Assembly: GCA_907164885.2 (NCBI GenBank)
Contig: OU015496.1
Location: forward strand, 181,254,128 to 181,318,127
From: Dolomedes plantarius
Lineage: Eukaryota > Arthropoda > Arachnida > Araneae > Dolomedidae
Length of the DNA stretch: 64,000 bases
Direction: 5' to 3'
The position numbers and the translations under genes are program-made. The first letter of the stretch is position 1. Every line of letters starts with the position of its first letter. Positions 27,202 to 37,748 of the stretch are shown here, one piece after another. The notes beneath the pieces are model-generated. The model saw nothing but the letters and a program-made list of their open reading frames with translations. It was not told where the DNA came from and made no database searches.

Positions 27202-27773
27202 TGTTAAGTATTAACTGAGAATTCACAGGGGGCTTCGAAATAACTAATTTCTAACGTTAAAAGCCATGATATTTCAGAGTCAATCGGATTCCACGCGTCT
27301 ACGAATGCATAGACTATAGGAATTATTAATAGAATGGGATGGCCTTGGGGAGAATCAAGAAAGAGAATCACAGGCATTCATTGCGTGGGAAATTGTTTTG
27401 GAGTTCAGACTAGGTTTCGCACGAAAATTATTTGTAAAGTCCGCAAAAGATGTCTTCTCGAACATTCGGCAGTCGTCAATGAACATGCGCGATAAATTTA
27501 GACGCCTTGGGGAACAATAGAATTTCGGCAGAAGAGAATTAGCATTTGGATTGAACGGTCACGCGCCGCGAGGTTGAGATGATTACTTGGAAAACTAAAT
27601 TATGTGCGGATTGAATTCGAGGGTATTTAAATTAATTGTTGGAATAAACTTGTTGGATGTAATTAATTTGTAATCATTTACCACGGCCTATGTTTACTGA
27701 CTGCAATATTATTGATATGTTTTAGGGAGTTTAAGAGGGATTTACGATATAAGAGCACGCTTCGAGCCGGACA
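27202..27773 (+). repeat. 5' long terminal repeat
   Basis: It starts TGTTAAG and matches the 3' copy as far as ..CTTCGA.CCGG. A TATTTAAA box lies at about 27624 and AATAAA at 27643, suitable as promoter and polyadenylation signals. About 20 differences from the 3' copy are visible by eye, so the insertion is not recent. The exact end is uncertain; a more distant ..CGACA end at 27789 is possible. Confidence 0.88.
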
Positions 27774-29807
27774 TATGTGCTTTTCGACATATGTGCTTTT
27801 TCGACATATGTGCTGCTTCTATGAGTACGTCTTCAGTTTCAGATTCAAGATCTGTGTTGTTTCTATATTATTGCGTCTTCAATTTAAATTTCAAGATCTG
27901 TGTTGTTTCGTCATGGAGAAAATTTGGATTAGCGAAGGAAGTCACCAGAGAACGGTAAATTTAAGAATGAAGAAAATTTGTATATTCGAATCAGAATTGG
28001 TGAATTTAGGAATTTTTTTTTGTTTGTAGGGATTAACTGCATTGGGGTAAGTAGTCTTATCGTGTAGGTCTTATCGTAAGTAGGTGAAGTAAATCTTAGA
28101 TTGTTGTTTTTGTATTTCCATGTTTAATTGAAAAAGAATGTTTTGGAGGTGACATTGGAATTAAAATAAATTCAGTAATTTTGGGAGCTACAACCCACAA
28201 ATTTTAAACTGATATTACCCACCCCTGTTCACTGAAGAATGGGTTCCCTTTGGTATAACTAGGAGGATCGGGCATTTAACTTTTCTGACGGCACTTCCCA
28301 GTTGGTTTGCATTGAATATTTTACTTTTCAGTGGAGCTTTAAACTGCTGAAATAAAATTTGCTATTTATGTGTACGGTTTGGTTAAGATTTTGAAAAGAA
28401 TTTTGAGTATGAAAGATTTATTTTCATGTTTTACAGAAAGATTAATTACTATTTTAACATTGGAAAAACTTTGATATTGTTATACGCTACGAAATTTAAA
28501 TGTTTGTTCATTTTTTCCTCTTTGGGGAGGGGGGGGGGAAAGCAAAGTATTATGTGCTAAATTTTGAGCAATTTAAAAAAGATTTTGCAAATTCTGGCTT
28601 CCTGAGTTGATGATGATTTTTTATTCCTTGTATACATTTTTGTGTTTATATTTTGATTTACATTGATCTTACAGTTTTTATAAGTGTGTTTATATTTTGA
28701 GTCTTAACATAATTTGGGTATCCTTTTTGATTGCTATACATTTTTTGATGAATATTGTGTTAAGTGTTTTTATAGTGTATATTTTTGGTTGTCGACAAAT
28801 TAATGAGGAGGGCCTCTGATGCTAAGTATTTTATTGTGTTAAAAAAATTTTTGTTGATATTGTATAATCTTCTGATCAACCCATAGGAAAATAATTACCT
28901 ATCTCTGCACTGAAATAAAATTGATGTTTATAATTATTCTAATGTTGATAAGGATATAGTGATGTTAGCAAGGTTGAATAAAATATGAATAGGTCCACAC
29001 ATTTTATTGATTGAAGTAAAATTTAAAAATTTTGAATAAGGTATGAGTGTGTAAACATGCTTTCTCAAATTATAGAGCTCACATTGGTTAAATGTACATC
29101 ACAATGAAAATATTGAAGTATATTGAAATTATTTGTATAACCGATTTAAATTTGCTTACTGTGTTTGGAATTGCTAGGGAGGAACTGTTTTAGAAGAAAA
29201 TAAAATATTAAATAAATTTGTTGAGGTGACTAAGTGTCACAAAGACTGTGGACTGAATGGTTGCCTCTCAAGAACTGAGGGGCTCTAGGTGCAGACTTTT
29301 CAGGCATAGACTTTAGTTTATCAATTATATTCTTCACATAACAGTCCTACTTAAACATTTCATATCTTTTTAATTCATGTGTTTTTAAATTTGTCTTACA
29401 TTTTTCATATATTGATATTTTAGTGATTTTCTTTACTGATATTTTGAGATAATGTTCTTTTCATAATTAATATTTTGGTTTTGATATGTGATGGTGTCAT
29501 TGTTATAAAGTCAAGTAATTATGTAAACTATGTCTCGAATGGAGACTTATATAATATGTACTCATGCCCTCGATTCAATCTGGCTAGGTGTAAGAGAGAT
29601 AAATTTAGGTTAGGGTTAATTTTAATTTATTTAAGTTTTAATTTAATTTTTGTTGTGAGGGGAGACGTCCCTATTCAGCATTCTTTTTCAGTTGATAGCC
29701 ATTTGGGATTTTGAAATTAATTTTAGTGTTTTTCTCTTCTGAAGACTTGCCATAGGGAATTAGCTACTCCTTGTGTGCGTGCCTTCAGGAGGACGGGGGG
29801 GGGGAGT

Positions 29808-30376
29808 TGTTAAGCATTAACTGAGAATTCACAGGGGGCTTCGAAATAACTAATTTCTAACGTTAAAAGCCATGATATTTCAGAGTCAATCAGATTCCAC
29901 CCGTCTACGAATGCATAGACTATAGGAGTTATTAAGAGTGGGATAGCCTTGGGGAGAATCAAGAAAGAGAATCACAGGCATTCATTGCGTGGGGAATTGT
30001 TTTGGAGTTCAGACTAGGTTCCGCACGAAAATTATTTGTAGAGTCAGCAAAAGATGTCTTCTCGAACATTCAGCAGTCGTCAATGAGCATGCACGATAAG
30101 TTTAGACGCCTTGGGGAACAATAGAATTTCGGCAGAAAGGGATTAGCATTTGGATTGAACGGTCACGCGCCGCGAGGTTGAGATGATTACTTGGAAAACT
30201 AAATTATGTGCGGATTGAATTCGAGGGTATTTAAATTAATTGTTGGAATAAACTTGTTGGATGTAATTAATTTGTAATCATTTACCACGGCCTGTGTTTA
30301 CTGACTGCAATATTATTAATAAGTTTTAGGGAGTTTAAGAGGGATTTGCGATATAAGAGCACGCTTCGATCCGGCA
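29808..30376 (+). repeat. 3' long terminal repeat
   Basis: Direct copy of 27202-27773, preceded directly by the G-rich polypurine tract. It carries the same TATTTAAA and AATAAA signals. It may extend to TCGTCA at 30393, which would leave a TATATA-like flank. Confidence 0.88.
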
Positions 30377-30956
30377 TTTAGACAGGCTCGTCATATATAT
30401 ATAAGTACTGTACTTTACACATTTCTCAGTGATTTATTATTAATCACATTACATTTGATACTTATTTTATTTTGTTGGATATACTAGCAGCAAGGCGCGG
30501 TAATCGGCAAAATGTTGTTTAATTGTTTCGTATAGTGGATGGATGAGATTGTAAACTACTGCCTTATCTAAAGTTATTTAGCTTGGGTGACAACAATGGG
30601 GGTTTGCACTTCTTATTTAATTGTATGGCATATGCATGTCTGTGTTTTTATATTTGACACTTTTCACATCTGTTTTTTAATTAGTTGTTTTAATTTTAAA
30701 TATTCTGGTTAATTTTTCTGTTCATTAGTCTTCTTTATATTTGTTTTATATATAAGGTTTTTGTCTTGTAACAGACCTCCGGGATTGTTGCCTTGGCATA
30801 AAACAGTGTTTAACGGAAGTGGGGGGTCACAACTCCCCCCGGTCATCAACTACAAAGACTTCCATTTCTGTAAACTATTACTTTTTAATTATCTTAAATC
30901 AGTGTAGTTATGGTCTTGTCTATTTGCTTCTTTAGTTTAGACTCTGATATAGCTTA

Positions 30957-30958
<2 letters not shown>

Positions 30959-31004
<46 letters not shown>
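30959..31004. repeat. (TA)n microsatellite
   Basis: An uninterrupted TA run near the right end of the putative outer element. Confidence 0.95.
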
Positions 31005-31005
<1 letters not shown>

Positions 31006-32060
31006 CGAGCATTGAACTTCTAAGGAATGTATGACATTGCTACATTTCGCAGACCAATGCTACTTAATGTCTACAACGGAATTCAGAAAAAAAATTCCCC
31101 AAATGTGGTCTCAAAATTCAGGTTCGGCTTATACACGCACTTGGCCAATACACGAGTAAATATGGTATTAGAAATCAATATTTAGTAAAATTTCATGAAT
31201 GTAGTATTTAGCATGGCTGATGGTTTTTTGGAAGTATAATCGTTAATAACCATTGCAGATTACAAGATGGGATATTTCAAAGATATTTTTTGCTAGAAAA
31301 AGGGCAATCTAAAGCAGAATTAACATTCAATCGAGGAATATTTATTACTGTAACCTAATTCATTAAATATAAGGATCAACGCAAATATACTTTCCTGTAT
31401 AACCTTAGAAATTGGTTGAAGTAAACTTTTTTTTCCAATCATTTTAAAATTGGGAATAATTTTTGCTTTTTGAAATAGGTGTACTTAGTCCTAAGATGCA
31501 TAATACACCATTTTTATGCTGCTATATATCTCGTTTCTATATTTCTTTATTCCAGTTCTCTACAAAATTAAGCTGCATTCAGGAATTTTGTTAATACTCA
31601 TTTGGGTACCAGACCATCCTTCGATTATGGTTGAAACCTATCATCTACGTGTATATTCGAAGAGTTAAAATTTTAACATGGCATAGGAGAATATTTCGCG
31701 GGGAAGGATGCGCTTCATATGCCTCATAATTTCCCTCTTGAGACTTTTTCATGAATGTTTAGTAAAATATCAGTGCATTTTCCGGCTTCTCAATTCGACT
31801 TGCTGTTTATTTAGCTCTCTTGTGCAACACGAGATGATCGTATATTCTTATCAACCAACCATACTACCTTTGCTTAAATATTTTAAGATTAAAGGACTAG
31901 AAAGGTCCGTATAATTTACTACATATTAATTGCTGAACATTAAAAATTCACGAATGTTTTTCATTTAATCTTTGGGCACAAATTTTTTGGATTTTGAAAA
32001 TTTCTTGGCCACGCGTGATGATTTTAGTGATTAATGACCATCTGTATAAATCACAAAGTT

Positions 32061-32544
32061 TTACTTAGTAAGACAGTTTTAAAATCAAACACTTTATTGC
32101 CTTAAATCAAAAATATAAGGAAAGCAGATATTTTGCCCATGTGTAGCACCCCATAAACCATCCAATCAACTAGGTTATGAATATGGTACTGTTATGCATC
32201 GTTTTTGCAGTATGGAACTACAAACTACACTGGTGTAAGAAATTGAGAGAATTTGCAGACTTGGTCGATTATAGAACTACTGTACCGATTTTAATGAAAT
32301 TTGATATGTACATACATTGATACAATACAAAACAAATAACAATTCAATAATTGTAATACACACGCATGATCGTGCGTAACACTCGTTGGAGTCGGAAGGT
32401 ATGAAACAGCGGTTGCAGAATAAACAAAAAAATAGGTTAATAGAGGGGTTAATAGGGGGTATGGTCCCCTCTTATACAACTGTCCAGAATATTTTTGATT
32501 TAAGGCAATAAAGTGTTTCATTTTAAAACTGTCTTACTAAGTAA
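32061..32544. repeat. Inverted repeat, 56-bp arms, straddling one end of a Tc1 element
   Basis: Arm 32061-32116 is the reverse complement of 32489-32544 with one mismatch. The right arm is inside the Tc1-type element, at the 3' end of its transposase gene; the left arm is outside the element's tip at 32228. Inverted copying during a failed or local transposition event is one explanation. Confidence 0.8.
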
Positions 32545-33852
32545 CTGTCTTATCCCTAGATATACAGGTCTCGCAGCGTGATTTCATACTTGAAATAGGG
32601 CAGTTTATCATTTCCTGTGGCAATTGGTCCCACTTGTTCAGCAACGCTGTTTTCATTCCCTGGATGGTTCTCGGAGGGGGGTTGCGAGTTGCAATTGCCC
32701 TCCCCAGAGCGTCCCAGACATGCTCTATAGGGTTAAGGTCAAGAGATCTGGCTGGCCAATCCATCCGGCGAATATCCTCACTCTTTAGAAATTCGTCGAC
32801 CAGAAAAGCTCTATGTGGCCCCGCGTTATCGTCCATTAAAATGAACTCAGGGCCAACTGCACCCCTAAAACGGCGAACATAGGGCTCCAAGACCTCATCC
32901 ATATACCTCACACCAGTCACAGTGCCTTTTTCAAAGACATGGAGAGGTGTGCGGCCATCCAACATGATGCCTGCCCAGACCATTAAACCTCCTCCGCCAT
33001 AATGTTCGATTTCGCGGACATTGGAGGGTAGGTACCGGGTCCCTGGTTCTCTTCATATGAACGTGCGGCGAGAATCGGTGTTTAGGCTGAACCGGGACTC
33101 ATCAGTGAAGAGAACGGTCGCCCATTGATCCATACTCCAATCTCTATACTCTCTGCACATGATAAACGTATTCTCCTGTTCGTAGAAGTGAGCGGGATGC
33201 AAACAGCAGGTTTTCTTGGAAACAACCCTCTCTCATGAAGTCTTTTGGAAACAGTCACCCTTGATACACGGGTTCCCGTGGCTGCATACAAGTCATGAGA
33301 GAGCTGAGAAGCTGTAGCACTCCTGTTACGCCTCGCTATAATCGACAAATGGCGATCTTCTCTGGCCGTCGTGGCTCTTGGACGACCTTGCTCAGGCTTT
33401 CTCTCGATGGATCCGGTATCCTGGAACGGTTTCCATAAGTTACACACGACGCTGGGCGTTAAATTAAAATTTCTACAAATTTGGACTTGTAATTCGCCTG
33501 CTTCTAGCCTCCCCACAATTCACCACCTCATTCCATCATCTAAATGTTGGTGGTTACTCATTTTTACTGTTACAATTTGAAATTAACCGATTGCTGCAAA
33601 ATAATTAAACCAAGAATATAATTATACCAAGAATTAATCCATTTTTTTTTGTTTATTCTGCAACCGCTGTTTCATACCTTCCGACTCCAACGAGTGTTAC
33701 GCACGATCATGCGTGTGTATTACACTTATTGAATGGTTATTTGTTTTGTATTGTATCTATGTATGTACATATTCAATTTCATTAAAATTGGTACAGTAGT
33801 TCTAAAGATAATCGACCAAGTCTGCAAATTCTCTTAATTTTTTACACCAGTG
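32228..33852 (-). mobile_element. Tc1-type element with ~210-bp inverted repeats (1.6 kb)
   Basis: The tips CACTGGTGTAA (left) and CACTGGTGTAAAAAATTAAG (read inward from the right) are flanked by TA on both sides. Inverted homology extends for about 210 bp at each end (to about 32435 and from about 33645), including the segment with 'CGTGCGTAACACTCGTTGGA'. It contains one broken transposase gene on the minus strand. Confidence 0.93.
32537..33561 (-). pseudogene. Tc1-type DDE transposase, broken by stops and a frameshift
   Basis: Reading starts at the ATG at 33561-33559, is stopped at codon 14 by TGA, resumes 'GRLEAGELQVQICRNFNLT' (helix-turn-helix region) and continues 'TSTNRRIRLSCA'. A one-base loss near 33165 shifts the frame before the first catalytic Asp ('LFTDESRFSLN'). 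Another TGA follows near 33055. The last part has the second Asp in 'FILMDDNAGPHRA' and the Glu in 'LDLNPIEHVWDALGR', and ends at 32537. Total length (~340 codons) is normal for Tc1. All three catalytic residues are present, but the gene is inactive. Confidence 0.9.
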
Positions 33853-33869
33853 TAGGTTAGAGATATGTA

Positions 33870-35558
33870 CAGCTCATATTCAAAATATTAGAATAATTAC
33901 ATTTTTTTACAAATTGAAAATATCATTTGGTAATTTAATGTCTTTTAATGCAAATATGCAAACGATATTTTTATTAAGAACTTATTGTTGATTAAACTTA
34001 TTTATTATCTTAAAATTAATATCATTTTTGAAAAGATTAAATGAAAAAAAATTATTTTGAAAAGTCAAAATATTAGATTATTTATTCAAGTGGTTCAAAA
34101 TATTAGAATATTTCACATTAATTCTCCTTTAATTATCACAAATTCATAACTGGTGGCATAATTGATTAAATTCAGACGATTTTATTTAAAATCAGTATTC
34201 TTTTTGCAGTTTGTTTGCTTTTTCGTCTTAAAATGGGTCGTGTGAGTGATATTCCTGAATCTATTAAACTTCGCATGGTTGATTTGTATCGGCACGGTAA
34301 AAATCAATGTTATATAGCGAATTATTTACATTGTTCGCAATCAAGCTTTAGTAAAATACTAACACAATATTCAAGAAATGGAAAATTACAAAATAATCGC
34401 CGAAATGGCGGCCGAAAACCAAAAACATCTGCTAGAGATGACAGGAAACTGAAGCGTATAGTTAAGAAAAACCGTTTTCTTAACTATACGCTTGTGCTAA
34501 GTGTGCGATTCTTGCACCGAAAATGGAAAGAAGAAGGAGTTGAAGTTTCTAAATCAACAACATTAAGACGTCTCCATAAATTTAAGTTTGAATCTCGTGT
34601 ACCGAAAACAAAACCTCTCATGACTGCAAAACAAAAGCGTATAAGATTGAATTGGTGTAAATCAAGACGTTTATGGAGCGAAGAAGATTGGAAAAAAATA
34701 TTATTTAGTGATGAAAGTATGTTTTGTGTTTCATATGGTAATCTAGGTATTCGAGTTTGTAGAATGAAGCAAGAAGCATTTGATAAAGAATGCCTTAAAC
34801 GTTCGGTAATATTTGCTGCTAGTGTCATGGTTTGGGGTTGCATGAGTGCAGAAGGACCTGGAAAGTTATGCATAGTCTACGAAAAGGTTAACTCTCAGAT
34901 ATATCAACAAATTTTGGAATATTACATGATTCCATCATCAGAAGATTTATTTGAAGATGATTTCATCTTTCAACAAGATTTAGCGTCACCACATACCTCG
35001 GTGTCATTAGAATTGGTTCCATCAACGTAAAATTAAGGTACTTCCTTGGCCACCAAACTCACCAGACATTAATCCCATCGAAAACTTATGGGGTATAATG
35101 AAGAAAAACTCCAAGAAAATTCTCCTTAAAGTAAAACTGAGTTAGTGGCACATATAAAGTCTATTTGGGCTAATATTGATAGAAATGTTTGTAAACACCT
35201 TGTATATAGTATGTAAGATCGATTGTACGCTGTTATTAAAGCTAAAGGGGATGCTACAAAATATTAATTACCATTTACTTCATATTCATAAGTTAATATT
35301 TTTGCGTAAAATAAAATATTCTAATATTTTGAACCAATCTAAATTTTATTCTAATATTTTGATGTGTTTCAAAAAGCTGTTGTATACCTAATTTATTGTA
35401 TTTTATATTTTGTAAATGTTAAAATCTTATCTGAACATTCCAGATTTAATTTATTTGAAACTTAATTGCATTTACTTAGTATCAAAAATAAATAAATGGA
35501 AAATAATTTCTTTCTTATTACTTTTTCTCAATTATTCTAATATTTTGAATCTGAGCTG
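33870..35558 (+). mobile_element. Tc1-type element with three repeated sites per end (1.7 kb)
   Basis: The tips CAGCTCATATTCAAAATATT (left) and CAGCTCAGATTCAAAATATT (read inward from the right) are flanked by TA. The site TCAAAATATTAGAATA occurs at 33880, 34065 and 34095 on the left, and inverted at 35317, 35347 and 35533 on the right, giving an IR/DR layout with three sites per end. The left tip lies only 15 bp from the tip of the neighbouring Tc1 element. Confidence 0.92.
34233..35267 (+). pseudogene. Tc1-type transposase, frameshifted
   Basis: Starting at ATG 34233 ('MGRVSDIPESIKLRMVDLYR'), the open frame covers the paired helix-turn-helix DNA-binding region, the first catalytic Asp ('KILFSDESMFC'), 'MVWGCMS' and the second Asp ('FIFQQDLASPHTS'). 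A frameshift near 35000 ends it at 35030. The shifted frame continues with '[16 protein letters not shown]', carrying the catalytic Glu, then has at least one more frame break and stop before a natural end near 35267. A perfect 19-bp hairpin at 34452-34493 disrupts the protein near residue 80. Confidence 0.9.
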
Positions 35559-35691
35559 TAGATATGTATGTCTTAAAATCAAACGATGTATATTAGTAAT
35601 AGGAATACGTGATAGTGGGTGAATTAAAGCGATTTCATTAGGATCTCATATTGGTATCGTTCATGTTTTTCTTCTCTCATGTTTATTTATA

Positions 35692-36162
35692 CAGGGTGTT
35701 GCCGAATTCGACCGACAAATTTAGAGGGCTGATAGACGAGAAATAATTACATAGGAATGTATGACCGGAAATGCAAACCTGACACTATAGGGCGATGTTT
35801 TCTTAATCGGACCATACCTCTTACCAACCCCAATGGATGGCCGAAAATATCGCATTTTTCTGGAGGAGGTAGAAAACTGAAAATCAAAACAGAGTCACAT
35901 AGGAATGCATGACCAGAAACGCAAACCTGGTCAACTAGAGGATAAACAAAGATGCAGAAACGTTGACTTTTCATTTCTGCATCTTTGTTTATCCTCCAGC
36001 GGCCATCCAGTGGGGTTGGTAAGAGGTATGGTCCGATTAAGTAACCAGCGCCTTCCAGCGTCAGGTTTCCGTTTTCGGTCATACATTCCTATGTGATTAT
36101 TGCTTGTCTTAATGCCTACTATCACCCCTCTGAATTGGTCGGTGGAATTCGGCAACACCCTG
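35692..36162. mobile_element. Palindromic MITE with ~150-bp inverted repeats (471 bp)
   Basis: Both ends read inward as CAGGGTGTTGCCGAATTC with TA on each side (35690-35691, 36163-36164). Arms match for about 150 bp, including 'CATAGGAATGTATGACCG' and 'ATCGGACCATACCTCTTACC'. A partial third copy of the 'CATAGGAATG.ATGACC' unit sits at about 35899, and a hairpin based on 'GATGCAGAAA' at about 35940-35995. No protein is encoded. Confidence 0.85.
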
Positions 36163-36781
36163 TAAATCACCTAACTTGAGTTTCAGATTGTATAATCATA
36201 TTATTCTCTAAAATATAAAAACTTAAAGTGAATGTTTGAAATTGTTCTTCACTGTGCTCGTCTAATAATGTAAAATATATGTCGTAAAATAATTTCATAA
36301 ACAGCATTTTTAAACGCAAGTTTCACTGATTATGAATATTCCTGTGATATTTCCATGTTTCTATAATTTTCATACCTGTATTTACTCCGTTTCTCCTGTT
36401 TAACCATCATTTTATTATTTCCGCCTCCAAGCAAGTTATAAAATTTTAGAATAGTTCTTTTCAAAAGATTTATTTCACTGCAGTAAAAATTATAAAGGTG
36501 AAGTTATTTTTAACAGGGAGTACTTACCTAAGAGAGTGGAGTTCTAACAATCGTTAAAAACGTTAAACGCAAGGCAAGTTGTTATCAACTAGATTTTATT
36601 ACCGAGATACAGAATCAGTAAAATAAGTACGAAATAGTGAAAATAAACTTTACTGAAATTATTCTTTGATAGGGAGTTACGGTCAATGGTATAAGAGTTT
36701 CTGCAGGTAACAGAAAAAAAATTCTCTGATGAAGTTGCAAAAGATAAAAGTATCTTTAGAAATAGCACGAGGAATCTTTAA

Positions 36782-37503
36782 GGGGACAGTGGACTTTCAA
36801 AATTGTGAAATTTGTCCAAAAATTCGATTTTTTTTTATTTTATTGAATTGTGAAACTACGGACGAGTAGGAATGTGTTGCAAAAAGAATTTTTTATTTCT
36901 GCGATTACTTTCCTAGTTATAGGCATTTGTATTTAACTTAGATATTATGTGGTTACTAATAGAAATAACTTTAAATTTGTTTTTCTCAATATAAAATTTT
37001 TCATGTCATACGAATATTCAAACTGCTCCAGGCGCATTTCTAATTATCGTATTGCTTTGAAATTTAAGTTTTATATACTTAACTGTATATCAAATAAATG
37101 CTATTGAAAAAAATTATGCTTCGTAGCTCAGAATTTCTAAATTTTGTACTCCAAAAGATGATTTATAGGTATTTTGCGTAATAAAAAGGGTGTTTTCACT
37201 ACTATTATTTTTTTCTCTTTATATTTTTAATGAATGCTTAAAATAAGCAATAAGTTTCACTGTTAGTTCTATAAGGTATCCTGAAAATAAAAATTACCAT
37301 ATTATATGCAAAAGAAATGCGCATGGAACATTTTTAATTAGGTCAATTTTTGATATAATTGATAATTGATAATTCATAAATTATTAATATTTCATCTTTA
37401 AATTTTAACCGCTTTTACATATCTATGGTACTAATCACATATTCAAATTTCAAGCAAATCCATTCAAAACAAAAAAAGTTAGGTTTGAAGGTCCACTGTC
37501 CCC
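36782..37503. mobile_element. TTAA-flanked MITE, possibly Kolobok-type (722 bp)
   Basis: The ends GGGGACAGTGGACTTTCAAA (left) and GGGGACAGTGGACCTTCAAA (read inward from the right) are inverted repeats of about 20 bp. TTAA borders both sides (36778-36781, 37504-37507). A TTAA duplication is typical of piggyBac and Kolobok superfamilies; the purine-rich tip favours Kolobok. The interior is AT-rich and non-coding. Confidence 0.8.
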
Positions 37504-37748
37504 TTAAGGTTTTTAGGAGGACTGTAAGACACCACTTTTTAAAATCGTTAACATATTAGCCATCACAAAAGAAACTTATTTTTTATGCCGTAAAATAACA
37601 TATTAATCATCTTCAAAAGGCACCTTATAGAGATATTTTCAAAAAACAGTGCAAAATATTTTAGAACACCATTGTTCTCAAACTGTGATCTGCTTGTCCT
37701 CATATGTACTTGATAAGTTCTTTGGGGGAAAATTGGCAAAATGACATA

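Larger units (their letters stand above)
27202..30393 (+). mobile_element. Non-autonomous LTR retrotransposon (~3.2 kb)
   Basis: Two direct repeats of about 570 bp, both starting TGTTAAG, enclose about 2 kb. A purine tract GAGGACGGGGGGGGGAG lies just before the second repeat, the expected polypurine primer for plus-strand synthesis. The internal region has no gag, protease, reverse transcriptase or integrase frame; its longest frame (27712-28029) is unrecognised. I cannot identify a tRNA primer-binding site, and the region after the first LTR has a short CGACATATGTGC duplication. Both flanks are TA runs, so the target duplication cannot be read reliably. Transcription should run on the plus strand, antisense to the receptor gene. 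Confidence 0.85.

Noticed and set aside
30814..30842. GTGGGGGGTCACAACTCCCC hairpin considered as a terminator
   Set aside because: A eukaryotic context without an adjoining gene; it is more likely part of an old repeat.
32634..32882. 82-codon plus-strand open frame
   Set aside because: It is antisense to the Tc1 transposase remnant at 32537-33561.
34484..34873. 129-codon minus-strand open frame
   Set aside because: It is the antisense shadow of the Tc1 transposase at 34233-35267.
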